From Clostridia bacterium (GTDB lineage: Bacteria; Bacillota; Clostridia; Christensenellales; Aristaeellaceae), in the NCBI GenBank assembly GCA_016295665.1, contig JAEDKS010000021.1:1-20233 (forward strand): a DNA stretch of 20,233 bases. The letters are read 5' to 3'. The position numbers and the translations under genes were made by a program. The notes under the pieces are model-generated. The model worked only from the letters and a program-made list of their open reading frames with translations. It was not told the origin of the DNA and made no database searches. This document shows, in pieces, positions 6,353-13,969 of this stretch. The stretch's first letter is position 1, and the number at the start of each line of letters is the position of its first letter.

Positions 6353-7090
6353 TCAGCTGAAGCTCGTGAACAGATCCGCCCGGTTCACGCCCTCCGCGTG
6401 CACGTAGACATCCATGAAGGTCACACCGTGCTTCTCGTACACATGCTCGAAGCAGCTCAGCACATGCTCCCGGGGCTTCTCCCGGAAGCCGTTTGCCTGC
6501 AGGCTTTCCAGCACCCGCCTGTACGCCTTCGGAATCCGCTCAAAGGGTGCCGCGAAGGGATCGCGCACCGTGATGACCGCGTAGTCCGCCTCGTCCTGCT
6601 GCTCGTACACCACGCCCGGCACATCCGTGCTGAAGCCCTCCGGCAGCACGTACGCCGCCACATAGCCCCGCAGCCCGAAACGGTTCTGCTGCTCCATGGA
6701 AACGAAGGGGAAATCCCAGCCGATCAGCATCGCGTCCGGGTGCAGCGCCAACAGACCGCACTGCTGCGCCCAGCGCCGCATGTAGCCGTTGACATCATCC
6801 TCCGGGTTCGGGCTCACGATCACATAGCGCGCCATGGTGAAGGGCGCAACGCGCCTGGTTACCACCTCCGAGTAGATGCTTCCATCATCCGGAAGCCGCT
6901 CCCGAACCAGCTCGTCCAACTTGCAGGAGAACAGCTCGCACAGCGCCACCAGCTTGTCCAGCTCCGGCACCGCGTCCCCCGCCTCCCAGCGGAACACCGT
7001 CTGCCGGGACACGCCCATCCGCTCGCCAAGCTGCTCCTGCGTGATCTGCTTCTGCTTGCGCAGATACTGAATGTTCTTTCCCAGATACAT
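6353..7090 (-). CDS. XRE-type regulator with GyrI-like effector-binding domain
   Basis: A 245-residue cytoplasmic regulator. Residues 1-65 are a classic XRE/Cro helix-turn-helix (IQYLRKQKQITQEQLGERMG, then VSRQTVFRWEAGDAVPELD). The rest, about 90-240, resembles the GyrI-like/AraC effector-binding domain of multidrug sensors: YVIVSPNPED early, FGLRGYVAAYVLP in the middle, and Y(A)VITVRDPF before a helix and the closing strand FMDVYVHAE. Such domains bind small hydrophobic or cationic ligands. ATG 7090 is chosen because the helix-turn-helix starts there and it lies downstream of a plausible promoter; upstream in-frame codons read through the terminator of the next gene. The ribosome site (GGTGGG) is weak. 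The gene stands alone between terminators, so its target is unclear; the flanking TPR and hydrolase genes are possible but unproven. Confidence 0.85.
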   Translation of the reverse strand: MYLGKNIQYLRKQKQITQEQLGERMGVSRQTVFRWEAGDAVPELDKLVALCELFSCKLDELVRERLPDDGSIYSEVVTRRVAPFTMARYVIVSPNPEDDVNGYMRRWAQQCGLLALHPDAMLIGWDFPFVSMEQQNRFGLRGYVAAYVLPEGFSTDVPGVVYEQQDEADYAVITVRDPFAAPFERIPKAYRRVLESLQANGFREKPREHVLSCFEHVYEKHGVTFMDVYVHAEGVNRADLFTSFS

Positions 7091-7141
7091 GACTTTTCCC
7101 ACCCGCTTCTTTCGATTTCCGCTGGCCAGTCGGATAGCGTA

Positions 7142-7170
7142 AGCATACCACGCGCCCCCGCCGGACGCAA
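7142..7170 (-). promoter_or_regulatory. Candidate promoter of the XRE regulator gene
   Basis: Minus strand: -35 TTGCGT (7170-7165), 17-base spacer, -10 TATGCT (7147-7142). It is a weak match, but sits correctly between the preceding terminator and the start codon at 7090. Confidence 0.4.
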
Positions 7171-7191
7171 CCACCCGGCGCTTGAAATCGG

Positions 7192-7242
7192 AAAGCGCCC
7201 GTGCTACGCGCCGGTTTCCATCCGGCTGCGCACCACGGGCGC
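7192..7242 (-). terminator. Rho-independent terminator of the glycoside hydrolase operon
   Basis: GCGCCCGTG (7195-7203) and CACGGGCGC (7234-7242) pair perfectly, with a second GC-rich stem inside (GCCGG/CCGGC). On the minus strand TTT follows. It begins eight bases after the GH4 stop codon. Confidence 0.75.
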
Positions 7243-7249
7243 CCATCGC

Positions 7250-8635
7250 TTAGGCAAACCACTTCTCCGGCAGGTAAGCCCGCTGGTTCTCCAGCATGTC
7301 GTCAAACAGCTTCTGTCCGTCCTCCAGGGACACATGGCCCAGCTGCGGGTCATTCATGAAGGTGGTGAAGCCCAGGTTCCGGTCGCAGGTCAGCGCCGCA
7401 CGCAGGGTGTTCTCCTGATTGTACACGTGGCGCGCCACCAGCGGCAGAATGTTGCCCGGCATGGGGCCCGCATAGACGGGCTCGATCCGGTCGCGCCCGA
7501 ACAGCGCGTTCGTCTCTACCACCGCGCCCAGGGGCAGGTTGGGAATCTGGCCCCGGTTGGGCACGTTCACGTTGCTGACCAGGTCACCCAGACCCAGCAC
7601 GGCCTTCAGCAGCAGATGGCCCTCCTCGCCGGAGGCCTTCAGCGTCAGGGGCTCCTTGCCGGAGATCAGGTCGTCGCTGCGCTGCATGCGCTTCGCCAGG
7701 TCGTCCACGCGCCAGTCCACGGTGGTCAGGCCGAACTTCCACTTCGTGACGGTCTCCGGGTCGCGAGTGTACCAGGGCGGCATGAACTCCGCCAGATGGC
7801 GGTCACCCGCCGCGGCGATGGCGCCGAAGCGGCGGTACAGGTCAAACTTGACCTTCTGCGCACAGGCGAAGGAGGAGTTCATCCAGTTGGTGTCGCCGCC
7901 CTCGTCGTAGCCGTCGGCATACTCCCGGGCATACCGGTCGTAGATGGGCATCAGGTCGATGTCCTGGTAGCTGGCCCGGGTCAGCCAGGTGAAGTGGTTG
8001 ATGCCCGTGACCGTGGTGTACAGCTCGTGGCGATCCGCCTTGATGCCGGTCTCCTTCTCCAGCATGCTGCACAGCAGCTTCTGGGTGCCGAACACCTCGT
8101 GGCAGCAGCCGAAGGCCTTGATCTGCGGGAACACCTCATAGAGCGTGCGGACGCACAGGCTCATGGGGTTGGTGTAGTTGATGACCCACGCGTCCGGCGC
8201 ATAGTCCCGGATGGCCCGCGCGATCTCCACGTACATGGGGATGGTGCGCATGGCCCGCATGAAGCCGCCGGCACCCACCGTATCGCCCACAGGCTGCCAG
8301 ATGCCCACCCGCTCGGGCAGATGCACGTCGGAGCGCATCTCCTCAAAGGTGCCGGGCAGGATGGAGATCACCACGAAGTCCGCGCCGGTCAGCGCGTCGC
8401 GCAGGCTGTCGCTGACCTCGTATGCCCAGCGGGACACCGCGTCCGGATGGGCGCTGATCCTGTTGCCGATGATCCGGTTGCGCTCGGCAGCGCTCCGGTC
8501 GATGTCATAGAGCCGCACGGTGCCGCACAGCTCCGCGTCCATGGCCAGATCCGTCATGAAGCCCCACGCCCAGCCACGGCTGCCGCCGCCGATGTACGCC
8601 ACCGTCAGCCCGTGATGATCCTTGCGATTTACCAT
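7250..8635 (-). CDS. lplD: GH4 family glycoside hydrolase, probable alpha-galacturonidase
   Basis: A 461-residue GH4 enzyme. Such enzymes need NAD+ and a divalent metal (usually Mn2+) and cleave by an oxidation-elimination-addition-reduction cycle. The N-terminal Rossmann motif is YIGGGSRGW (14-22). NYTNP (153-157), CHEV (178-181) and GINHF (211-215) form the active site, with Cys178 and His214 as expected metal ligands. In GH4 the residues after Cys-His sort with specificity; CHEV is the motif described for alpha-galacturonidases such as B. subtilis LplD, whereas alpha-galactosidases have CHSV. No signal peptide, so it acts on imported oligosaccharides. ATG 8635 follows AAAAGGAG at eleven bases; an in-frame ATG at 8665 lacks a ribosome site. 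Third gene of the hydrolase operon, with the terminator at 7192-7242. The exact uronide substrate is inferred from the motif. Confidence 0.87.
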   Translation of the reverse strand: MVNRKDHHGLTVAYIGGGSRGWAWGFMTDLAMDAELCGTVRLYDIDRSAAERNRIIGNRISAHPDAVSRWAYEVSDSLRDALTGADFVVISILPGTFEEMRSDVHLPERVGIWQPVGDTVGAGGFMRAMRTIPMYVEIARAIRDYAPDAWVINYTNPMSLCVRTLYEVFPQIKAFGCCHEVFGTQKLLCSMLEKETGIKADRHELYTTVTGINHFTWLTRASYQDIDLMPIYDRYAREYADGYDEGGDTNWMNSSFACAQKVKFDLYRRFGAIAAAGDRHLAEFMPPWYTRDPETVTKWKFGLTTVDWRVDDLAKRMQRSDDLISGKEPLTLKASGEEGHLLLKAVLGLGDLVSNVNVPNRGQIPNLPLGAVVETNALFGRDRIEPVYAGPMPGNILPLVARHVYNQENTLRAALTCDRNLGFTTFMNDPQLGHVSLEDGQKLFDDMLENQRAYLPEKWFA

Positions 8636-8668
8636 GTTCCATCCATCTCCTTTTCTCTTACGCATCGC

Positions 8669-10141
8669 TCAGCGGGCGATGATCCTGTCCTTCAGCGCCA
8701 GCAGGCGGAAGTAGATCTCCCGCGGGTTCTCATTCTCGTAGAGGAACGCCCCGTTGCCCGAGAAGCTGGGCTCGATGAAGTCCCACCAGGTCAGGGCCCC
8801 GATCTCCTCCCGGGCGGTGGCGATCAGGTAGAACTGCTCCATCCAGTCCGCCTGGGTGTGCTCGTTCCAGCCGCCGTGCCAGGTGCCCTCCGACATATCC
8901 AGCTGCGACCAGCTGCTGCCCAGGTTGCCCTTCTGCCGGAAGCCGCCGTTCACGCCCATCTCGGTGATGTGAATCGGCTTGCCCAGCGCGGCGAAGGCAT
9001 CGAGCATCAGGCTCACCGCCACCATGTCCCGACCGGGGAAGTACAGCTGTATGCCCACCACATCAAAGTCAATCCCGGCCTCCAGCAGCTTCTTCAGATA
9101 GGCCAGGGGCGAGCGCAGATGCTCCGGCAGGGGGCCGTAGCAGTTGTACCGCCCCGCCACATACTCCGCGAAGGGCAGGCAGACGTTGACGATGGACACC
9201 GCCTGGTCGCTGGCCTCCCGCAGGGCATCGGTGGTGGCGCGGGTCAGGTCGATGAGCTGCTCCTGATTCAGCTCGAAGCAGTTGGCCCAGTCGTGCGCCT
9301 CGTTCATGGCGTCCCAGTAGCGGATGGTGTCCCGGTAGCGGCCCACATGGTGCCGGGCGATGTCCGCGGCGGCCTTCCGCAGCTGCGGATAGTCCAGCGT
9401 GAACAGCCAGCCCGGGTTGACCTCCCTGTGCCCGAAGAACAGCGGATGCCCCTTGGGGGTGATGTTCTTCTCCTGCAGGTAGCCCAGGCAGGCGTCGATG
9501 TAGCCGTACTCATAGCGATCCCGCTCCGGCACGGTGCGCCCCGGATAGAAGGGCAGCGTGGCGAAGTCGAAGGCCTTGGCGAAGAACTTGGCGTACCGAC
9601 TGGAGGGCGAGGTGAACCGGCTGAAGTTGCAGCCCAGCAGCAGATCCTTCCGGGGATGGCTGAACACCTTCTGCCGCGCCCGCTCCACCAGCGCGCCCTC
9701 GGCGGCGTAGATGGCGTGGGACAGGGCATAGAGCCGATTGTCCGGGGTATCATGCCCCCGGTTCGCCAGGTGCTCGAACTCCACCGCCGCATCCAGGTGC
9801 CCCTGCACCTCCACCGGCAGCGTCAGCCCCTCGGAAAGGCGCCGGGCGTGGGCGATGTAGGTACGGATGGCCTCGGTCACGAAGTCCACAAAGTCGCCCG
9901 TGTAGCCCTCGCCCAGGTTGTCCGCCATGACCCACAGCTGCCCATAGAGCGGTACGGTCATCTTGGCATGCACGCGATAGGGCTTCTGCTCCGCCTGCAG
10001 CTCCACCTGCCCGTCCGGCAGAATGCGGCTGCGGCGCTCGTCGGGCTCGAAGTCCATCCCGGACACGTACACGGATTTCAGCGTTCCCTCCGGCATGGGC
10101 AGGCCGCCGGGGCCGTCCAGCCGCACCTTGATGGAAAACAT
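8669..10141 (-). CDS. Divergent GH10-like intracellular glycoside hydrolase
   Basis: A 490-residue protein. From about residue 160 it follows the GH10 endo-beta-xylanase plan: WDAMNEAHDW gives acid/base Glu281, VVGIQLYF (361-368) is the usual Gln-containing strand, and HITEMGV gives nucleophile Glu394. Several family residues differ: the xylan-subsite TPENxMK segment reads FTSPSSRYAK (about 176-185), GHTLVWH reads GHREVNPGW (237-245), and the His two residues after the strand Gln is Tyr367. Residues 1-155 form an extra domain, beta-rich then helical, that I cannot place. There is no signal peptide, so the enzyme is cytoplasmic. AAGGAG is eight bases before ATG 10141. It lies between the other two hydrolases on the same strand. 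A retaining beta-glycosidase is likely; xylan itself is doubtful as substrate. Confidence 0.8.
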   Translation of the reverse strand: MFSIKVRLDGPGGLPMPEGTLKSVYVSGMDFEPDERRSRILPDGQVELQAEQKPYRVHAKMTVPLYGQLWVMADNLGEGYTGDFVDFVTEAIRTYIAHARRLSEGLTLPVEVQGHLDAAVEFEHLANRGHDTPDNRLYALSHAIYAAEGALVERARQKVFSHPRKDLLLGCNFSRFTSPSSRYAKFFAKAFDFATLPFYPGRTVPERDRYEYGYIDACLGYLQEKNITPKGHPLFFGHREVNPGWLFTLDYPQLRKAAADIARHHVGRYRDTIRYWDAMNEAHDWANCFELNQEQLIDLTRATTDALREASDQAVSIVNVCLPFAEYVAGRYNCYGPLPEHLRSPLAYLKKLLEAGIDFDVVGIQLYFPGRDMVAVSLMLDAFAALGKPIHITEMGVNGGFRQKGNLGSSWSQLDMSEGTWHGGWNEHTQADWMEQFYLIATAREEIGALTWWDFIEPSFSGNGAFLYENENPREIYFRLLALKDRIIAR

Positions 10142-10157
10142 CTCATCAGCTCCTTCT

Positions 10158-10178
10158 CATGCCATTCCATCAGGCATG
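10158..10178. other. Inverted repeat just upstream of the GH10-like ribosome site
   Basis: CATGCC (10158-10163) and GGCATG (10173-10178) are separated by nine bases, three bases upstream of the AAGGAG of the GH10-like gene. It could be a mRNA hairpin affecting translation or an operator half-site pair. Confidence 0.35.
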
Positions 10179-10190
10179 ATTATAATTATA

Positions 10191-10222
10191 GGAAGCGCAG
10201 CAAAAATCCTTCTGCCGCTTCC
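10191..10222. other. Hairpin after the (alpha/alpha)6 hydrolase gene
   Basis: GGAAGC-GCAG (10191-10200) pairs with CTGC-C-GCTTCC (10212-10222), one bulge. On the minus strand it is followed by TATAATTATAAT rather than a T-run, so it looks like an intercistronic processing or partial-termination element. No good -35 supports the TATAAT pair as a promoter. Confidence 0.4.
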
Positions 10223-10235
10223 GGAAAATCTTGCG

Positions 10236-11690
10236 TCAGGCCCCGTGCTCCCCCTGCTCGATGCAGCGGGTGCGGAGCAGATGGCCCTCCTCGTCGCAGA
10301 TCAGACGGACGCCGCAGGGGGACTGGAAGCAGCGCTTCCCATCCACCCAGACCTCCGCCTGGGCGCCGGTGCTCTCGATGCGGTACACATGGTCGCCCCA
10401 CCTCTGCGTGTAGGTGTAGGCCGGGCCGCTGCCCAGGCTGAACCACACCTCGCCCATCTGGATATGCACGCCCCAGATGTGGGCGATGTACTCCAGCACC
10501 GCCAGCAGCGTGGGGCCATAGGCATCCTGAATGGGCTCCTCGCTGTCCCCGGACAGCACCTGATGGCTGTACTGTCCCACGCGGCTCGGCGCGCCGGTGA
10601 AGGGATCGAACTGCTGCGTGAACACGTAGCCGCCGTCGATCACCGCCCGCATCAGCCGGTGACCCAGCCGCGTCACCACGGGCTCCCAGCCGTAGCGCTC
10701 CAGCGCCAGAATCGCCCGCTGGTAGGTCAGGCCCTCGCACTGCCCCGACCAGTTGTTTTCCGGCGCGTTGCGGAAGGCGGGGTCGTTCACCGCCACCGAC
10801 GGCAGCGGCAGGGGCGTCCAGAACTCCTCGGGGTTCAGCAGATGCTCCCGCACAAAGCGATCCGCCATCTCCTGGGAGAAGGAGCCCCAGTACATGCACC
10901 GGAGGCTGTTGTGGGTCAGAATCGGCATGGTCTGCCCCCGCCTGTCCCGGTCAAAGCAGGCGCCCCGGGCCTCATCCCACAGCCGCTCCCGCAGCCGCGA
11001 GGCCACCCGGTCGGCCTCGCCCCGCCAGAAGGCCTCCTGCCCGTCCCCGGTCAGACGGCTGATCTGCGCCAGCGTGTCCCGGGCCGCGTAGGAGAAGGAC
11101 ATGATGTCCATGGAGGCCATGGGCACCACATCCGCGTCCACCGGCGGCGTGTCGGTCTCGCAGTACACCGGCGCCGCGCCGTAGCGCACCGCGTTGTCCT
11201 CGCCGGTGTCGTACACGCAGAAGGACTCCAGACAGCCATCCCCGTCCGAATCCCGCCAGCGCCACAGGTACGCGTCAAAGCGCCTCAGGCAGTCCGCCAG
11301 CTGCGCCAGATAGTCCCCATCGCGGCCCGACAGGTAGTACATGTTCAGCGCGCTCCAGGGAAAGCAGAAGCCCTGGAGCTTGTTGAACTGCGGCTCCACG
11401 GTGTCGTCCGGCAGATGCTGGATGGAGCCCGCCAGCCGTCCGTCCGCCCGCTGGGTGCGCATGAAAAGCAGCTGATTGTTCAGCCCGGCGGTCATGTCGC
11501 GCTTGGCGTACATCTCACCGCCCATGGGCTGGGTCTCCAGCCAGATTTTCTCATAGCCCCCGCCCTCCACCAGCACCCGATCCCTGCCGAAGCGCTGCAG
11601 ATTCCGCAGGCACTTGTCCTCCGCCATGTCATACAGCTTCTGGATGGCCCGGTCTTGGGTGATGAACGAAACGCTTGTCATGGGAAGCAT
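10236..11690 (-). CDS. (alpha/alpha)6-barrel glycoside hydrolase, GH63/MGH1-like
   Basis: A 484-residue protein that resembles the (alpha/alpha)6 clan of GH63, GH37 and mannosylglycerate-hydrolase-like enzymes. Evidence is the segment DSDGDGCLESFCVYDTGEDNA (split here at residues 147-155 and 156-167; Asp165 sits where the clan's catalytic acid GxDxS is found), RERLWDEARGACFD in the middle, NNWSGQCEGLTYQRAILAL, and FDPFTG late in the protein. About 60 beta-rich residues close the chain, including a WVDGKR strand. Such enzymes are inverting exo-acting hydrolases on alpha-linked sugars; the second catalytic acid and the substrate cannot be assigned here. No signal peptide, so cytoplasmic. GAGGGAGGGG lies a few bases before ATG 11690. 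First gene of the hydrolase operon, divergent from the importer. Confidence 0.72.
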   Translation of the reverse strand: MLPMTSVSFITQDRAIQKLYDMAEDKCLRNLQRFGRDRVLVEGGGYEKIWLETQPMGGEMYAKRDMTAGLNNQLLFMRTQRADGRLAGSIQHLPDDTVEPQFNKLQGFCFPWSALNMYYLSGRDGDYLAQLADCLRRFDAYLWRWRDSDGDGCLESFCVYDTGEDNAVRYGAAPVYCETDTPPVDADVVPMASMDIMSFSYAARDTLAQISRLTGDGQEAFWRGEADRVASRLRERLWDEARGACFDRDRRGQTMPILTHNSLRCMYWGSFSQEMADRFVREHLLNPEEFWTPLPLPSVAVNDPAFRNAPENNWSGQCEGLTYQRAILALERYGWEPVVTRLGHRLMRAVIDGGYVFTQQFDPFTGAPSRVGQYSHQVLSGDSEEPIQDAYGPTLLAVLEYIAHIWGVHIQMGEVWFSLGSGPAYTYTQRWGDHVYRIESTGAQAEVWVDGKRCFQSPCGVRLICDEEGHLLRTRCIEQGEHGA

Positions 11691-11724
11691 GGAACCCCTC
11701 CCTCAGACGTCATATGGTACCTCT

Positions 11725-11752
11725 ATTGTAGAGCATCCGGCACAAATTGCAA
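11725..11752 (-). promoter_or_regulatory. Promoter of the glycoside hydrolase operon
   Basis: Minus strand: -35 TTGCAA (11752-11747), 16-base spacer, -10 TACAAT (11730-11725). Two mismatches in the -35 suggest it is weak without an activator. Start near 11718, leader about 28 bases. Confidence 0.55.
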
Positions 11753-11759
11753 ATAGACG

Positions 11760-11769
11760 AAAATTTTGC
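11760..11769. promoter_or_regulatory. AAAATTTTGC element next to the hydrolase promoter
   Basis: AAAATTTTGC begins eight bases upstream of the hydrolase -35. The identical ten bases recur at 11816-11825 beside the importer promoter. It could be an activator site or an UP element. Confidence 0.4.
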
Positions 11770-11815
11770 GGATGGCGTGAAAACCGCGAAACGCAGTGCA
11801 TCGGCAGAATATACA

Positions 11816-11825
11816 AAAATTTTGC
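11816..11825. promoter_or_regulatory. AAAATTTTGC element next to the importer promoter
   Basis: Second copy of the ten-base element, three bases upstream of the importer -35, in the same orientation as the first copy and 56 bases from it. The region 11691-11945 otherwise holds only the two promoters and a leader. Confidence 0.4.
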
Positions 11826-11828
11826 TTC

Positions 11829-11857
11829 TTTTCATTCCTGTTTGTCAATGGTATATT
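11829..11857 (+). promoter_or_regulatory. Promoter of the oligosaccharide importer operon
   Basis: -35 TTTTCA (11829-11834), 17-base spacer, -10 TATATT (11852-11857) with extended TGG. Start near 11864. The leader of about 80 bases contains GAGCAG/CTGCTC arms (11871-11876, 11892-11897) that could fold. Confidence 0.6.
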
Positions 11858-11932
11858 TTTTACAACGAGAGAGCAGCAGATGCTGAACGTTCTGCTCCCT
11901 GCCCCGGCTGGAAGTCCACAGGCTGAATAAAT

Positions 11933-11938
11933 GGAGGG
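11933..11938 (+). promoter_or_regulatory. Ribosome site that sets a TTG start
   Basis: GGAGGG lies seven bases before the TTG at 11946. The in-frame ATG at 11931 overlaps the site, and the ATG at 11939 touches it in another frame, so neither is a credible start. Confidence 0.65.
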
Positions 11939-11945
11939 ATGTATT

Positions 11946-12893
11946 TTGACATCGTTGCGTCATCGACCCGTAACCAACCCCGGCTTGGCGGCCCGCTTCA
12001 GCCGCGCCATCCGCAGGGACTGGCAGCTCTGGGTGCTGCTGATTCCGGCGCTGGTGTTCTTCATCGTGTTCTGCTACTTCCCCATGTACGGCGTGCAGAT
12101 CGCCTTCCGCGATTACAAAGCCGCGCTGGGCATCACCGGCAGCAAGTGGGTGGGTCTGAAGCACTTTGAGACCTTCTTCAAGTCCTACTACTGCGGGCGC
12201 ATGTTCAAGAACACCATCCTGCTGAACGTGTACGGCCTGCTGTTCGGCTTCCCGATCCCGATCATTCTGGCGATCCTGCTGAACCAGCTGAACAACAAGC
12301 GGTTCCAGTCCTTCACGCAGACCGCCATCTATGTGCCGCACTTTATCTCCACCGTGGTGCTGGCGGGCATGATCTACCTGTTCTTCTCGCCCACCAGCGG
12401 CATCGTGAACAAGGTCATCGAGGCCTTCGGCGGACAGTCCATCTACTTCATGATTGAGGAAAGCTGGTTCCGGCCGCTGTACGTGGGCTCGGACATCTGG
12501 CAGAACGCCGGCTGGAACACCATCCTCTATATTGCCACGCTGACCTCCATCGACCCGCAGCTCTACGAGGCTGCCACCATCGACGGCGCCACCCGGTGGG
12601 ACAAGATCAAGCACATCGACATCCCCCACCTGATTCCCATCGCCGTGATGATGCTGATCCTCAACTGCGGCTCGCTCCTGTCCTCCAACACGGACAAGGC
12701 GCTGCTGATGCAGACCTCCGGCAACATCAAGACCTCCGATGTGATTGGCGTCTACGTGTACAAGACGGGCTTGGGCAAGGCGCAGTACTCCTACACCTCC
12801 GCCATCGGCCTGTGCCTGAACGTGATCAACTTCGTCATCATCATGAGCGTGAACGCCATCTCCCGGAAGCTCAGCGACATCAGTCTGTTCTGA
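11946..12893 (+). CDS. lplB: ABC sugar importer permease, LplB-like
   Basis: A 315-residue inner-membrane permease of the polysaccharide/complex-carbohydrate importer family (LplB/YtcP partner type). A basic N-terminus precedes TM1 (WVLLIPALVFFIVFCYFPMY); about five further membrane segments follow. The EAA loop that contacts the ATPase is EAATIDGATRWDKIKHIDIP (positions around 200-219), with the conserved Gly of the DGA motif. The TTG start at 11946 is supported by GGAGGG seven bases ahead. It is first in a plus-strand operon with the second permease (18 bases on) and a binding protein, divergent from the hydrolases. No ATPase gene is in the operon; a shared MsmX-like ATPase is expected. The symbol reflects family resemblance, not proven orthology. 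Confidence 0.92.
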   Translation: MTSLRHRPVTNPGLAARFSRAIRRDWQLWVLLIPALVFFIVFCYFPMYGVQIAFRDYKAALGITGSKWVGLKHFETFFKSYYCGRMFKNTILLNVYGLLFGFPIPIILAILLNQLNNKRFQSFTQTAIYVPHFISTVVLAGMIYLFFSPTSGIVNKVIEAFGGQSIYFMIEESWFRPLYVGSDIWQNAGWNTILYIATLTSIDPQLYEAATIDGATRWDKIKHIDIPHLIPIAVMMLILNCGSLLSSNTDKALLMQTSGNIKTSDVIGVYVYKTGLGKAQYSYTSAIGLCLNVINFVIIMSVNAISRKLSDISLF

Positions 12894-12911
12894 TGAAAGG
12901 AGGCCGAAATC

Positions 12912-13844
12912 ATGGCTAAGGAAAAGAAGCAGCACGGAACGCGCATCCGTGAAACCCGGGAGGATCGCATCTTCAACGCGGTCAACCTCATCTTCTGGAT
13001 CGTTGTTCTGTTCATCGTACTCTATCCCCTGTGGCTCATCCTCATCGCCTCCGTGTCCGACCCCGACGCGGTGCTGGCGGGCGAGGTGCTGTTCTGGCCC
13101 AAGGACTTCTCCACCATCGGCTATGAAGCCGTGTTCCAGTACAACGAGCTGTGGACCAGCTACGCCAACTCCATTTACTATACCGTGGTCGGTTCCGTGC
13201 TCAGCGTGTTCATCACCCTGGCCGCCGCCTACTCCCTCAGCCGCGCCTTCGCGGGAAAGAAGATCGTGAATCTGGCCATCACCTTCACCATGTTCTTCTC
13301 CGGCGGCCTGATTCCCATCTTCCTGAACGTTCGAGACCTCGGTCTGTACAACACCCGCACCATCATGATCCTGATGAACCTGGTGTCCGTGTGGAACCTG
13401 ATGGTCGCCCGAACCTACATTCAGTCCTCCATCCCCAATGAGCTCTACGAGGCCGCGGTCATGGACGGCGCCAACCACTTCACCTACTTCTTCAAGTGCG
13501 TGCTGCCCCTGTCGGGCACCATCATCGCGGTGCTGTCGGTGTACTACGGCGTTGCCCGCTGGAATGACTACTTCACCGGCCTGGTGTTCCTCCGCAACCG
13601 CAGCTACCTCCCCCTGCAGACCGTGCTCCGCGAGATTCTGGCCTCCCTGTCCATCTCCGGCTCCAGCGAGACCTTCTTCGCCGCCTATGCCGACAACCTC
13701 GCCGGCATGCAGGAGGCCATGCGGAAGGCTGAGGTCGCCAAGTACTGCTGCATCGTCGTGTCCACCGTGCCCGCCGTGATTCTGTACATCTGCATGCAGA
13801 AGTACTTCGTCAAGGGCGTCATGATCGGCTCCCTGAAGGGCTGA
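12912..13844 (+). CDS. lplC: ABC sugar importer permease, LplC/YtcP-like
   Basis: A 310-residue second permease that would pair with the product of the preceding gene in a heterodimeric channel. The charged N-terminus is followed by TM1 (LIFWIVVLFIVLYPLWLIL), a periplasm-side loop with FWPKDFSTIGYEAV typical of YtcP proteins, and four to five more membrane segments. The EAA loop is YEAAVMDGANHFTYFFKCVL (around 178-197). The C-terminus VKGVMIGSLKG is the hallmark ending of this family. AAAGGAGG lies eight bases before ATG 12912. Transcribed with the upstream permease; 125 bases containing a hairpin separate it from the binding-protein gene. Confidence 0.93.
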   Translation: MAKEKKQHGTRIRETREDRIFNAVNLIFWIVVLFIVLYPLWLILIASVSDPDAVLAGEVLFWPKDFSTIGYEAVFQYNELWTSYANSIYYTVVGSVLSVFITLAAAYSLSRAFAGKKIVNLAITFTMFFSGGLIPIFLNVRDLGLYNTRTIMILMNLVSVWNLMVARTYIQSSIPNELYEAAVMDGANHFTYFFKCVLPLSGTIIAVLSVYYGVARWNDYFTGLVFLRNRSYLPLQTVLREILASLSISGSSETFFAAYADNLAGMQEAMRKAEVAKYCCIVVSTVPAVILYICMQKYFVKGVMIGSLKG

Positions 13845-13914
13845 CCATCCCTCCCTGGTGCAGACTCCGGTCTGTTTCCCATCGTTTCCGGTTCCCTCGT
13901 TCCCCCGGGTTTTG

Positions 13915-13938
13915 CGCGACCGGCGGCAAACCGGCGCG
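13915..13938. other. Intercistronic hairpin before the first binding-protein gene
   Basis: CGCG-A-CCGG (13915-13923) pairs with CCGG-CGCG (13931-13938) around seven bases. No T-run follows, so it more likely protects or processes mRNA, letting the binding protein exceed the permeases in amount, than terminates. Confidence 0.4.
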
Positions 13939-13969
13939 TTGAATCAAATACAGAAAGGAGACCTGACCC

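Noticed and set aside
8636..8665. Ten-residue N-terminal extension of the GH4 enzyme from ATG 8665
   Set aside because: No ribosome site precedes it, whereas AAAAGGAG precedes ATG 8635, and the Rossmann motif sits at the usual distance from the later start.
10179..10190. Doubled TATAAT as a promoter for the GH10-like gene
   Set aside because: No acceptable -35 is found 16-18 bases upstream of either copy.
6398..10441. Plus-strand open frame of about 1,350 codons opposite the regulator and hydrolases
   Set aside because: It spans three confident genes on the other strand, is rich in His, Arg, Gln and Gly with no domain pattern, and is explained by GC-rich third codon positions.
11776..11800. 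CcpA (cre)-like site in the divergent promoter region
   Set aside because: The stretch around TGAAAACCGCGAAAC resembles cre only loosely and lacks the central CG at the required position.
11832..13478. Minus-strand frame of 548 codons opposite the importer permeases
   Set aside because: The plus strand encodes two textbook permeases with EAA loops; the opposite frame is low-complexity and unlike any protein.
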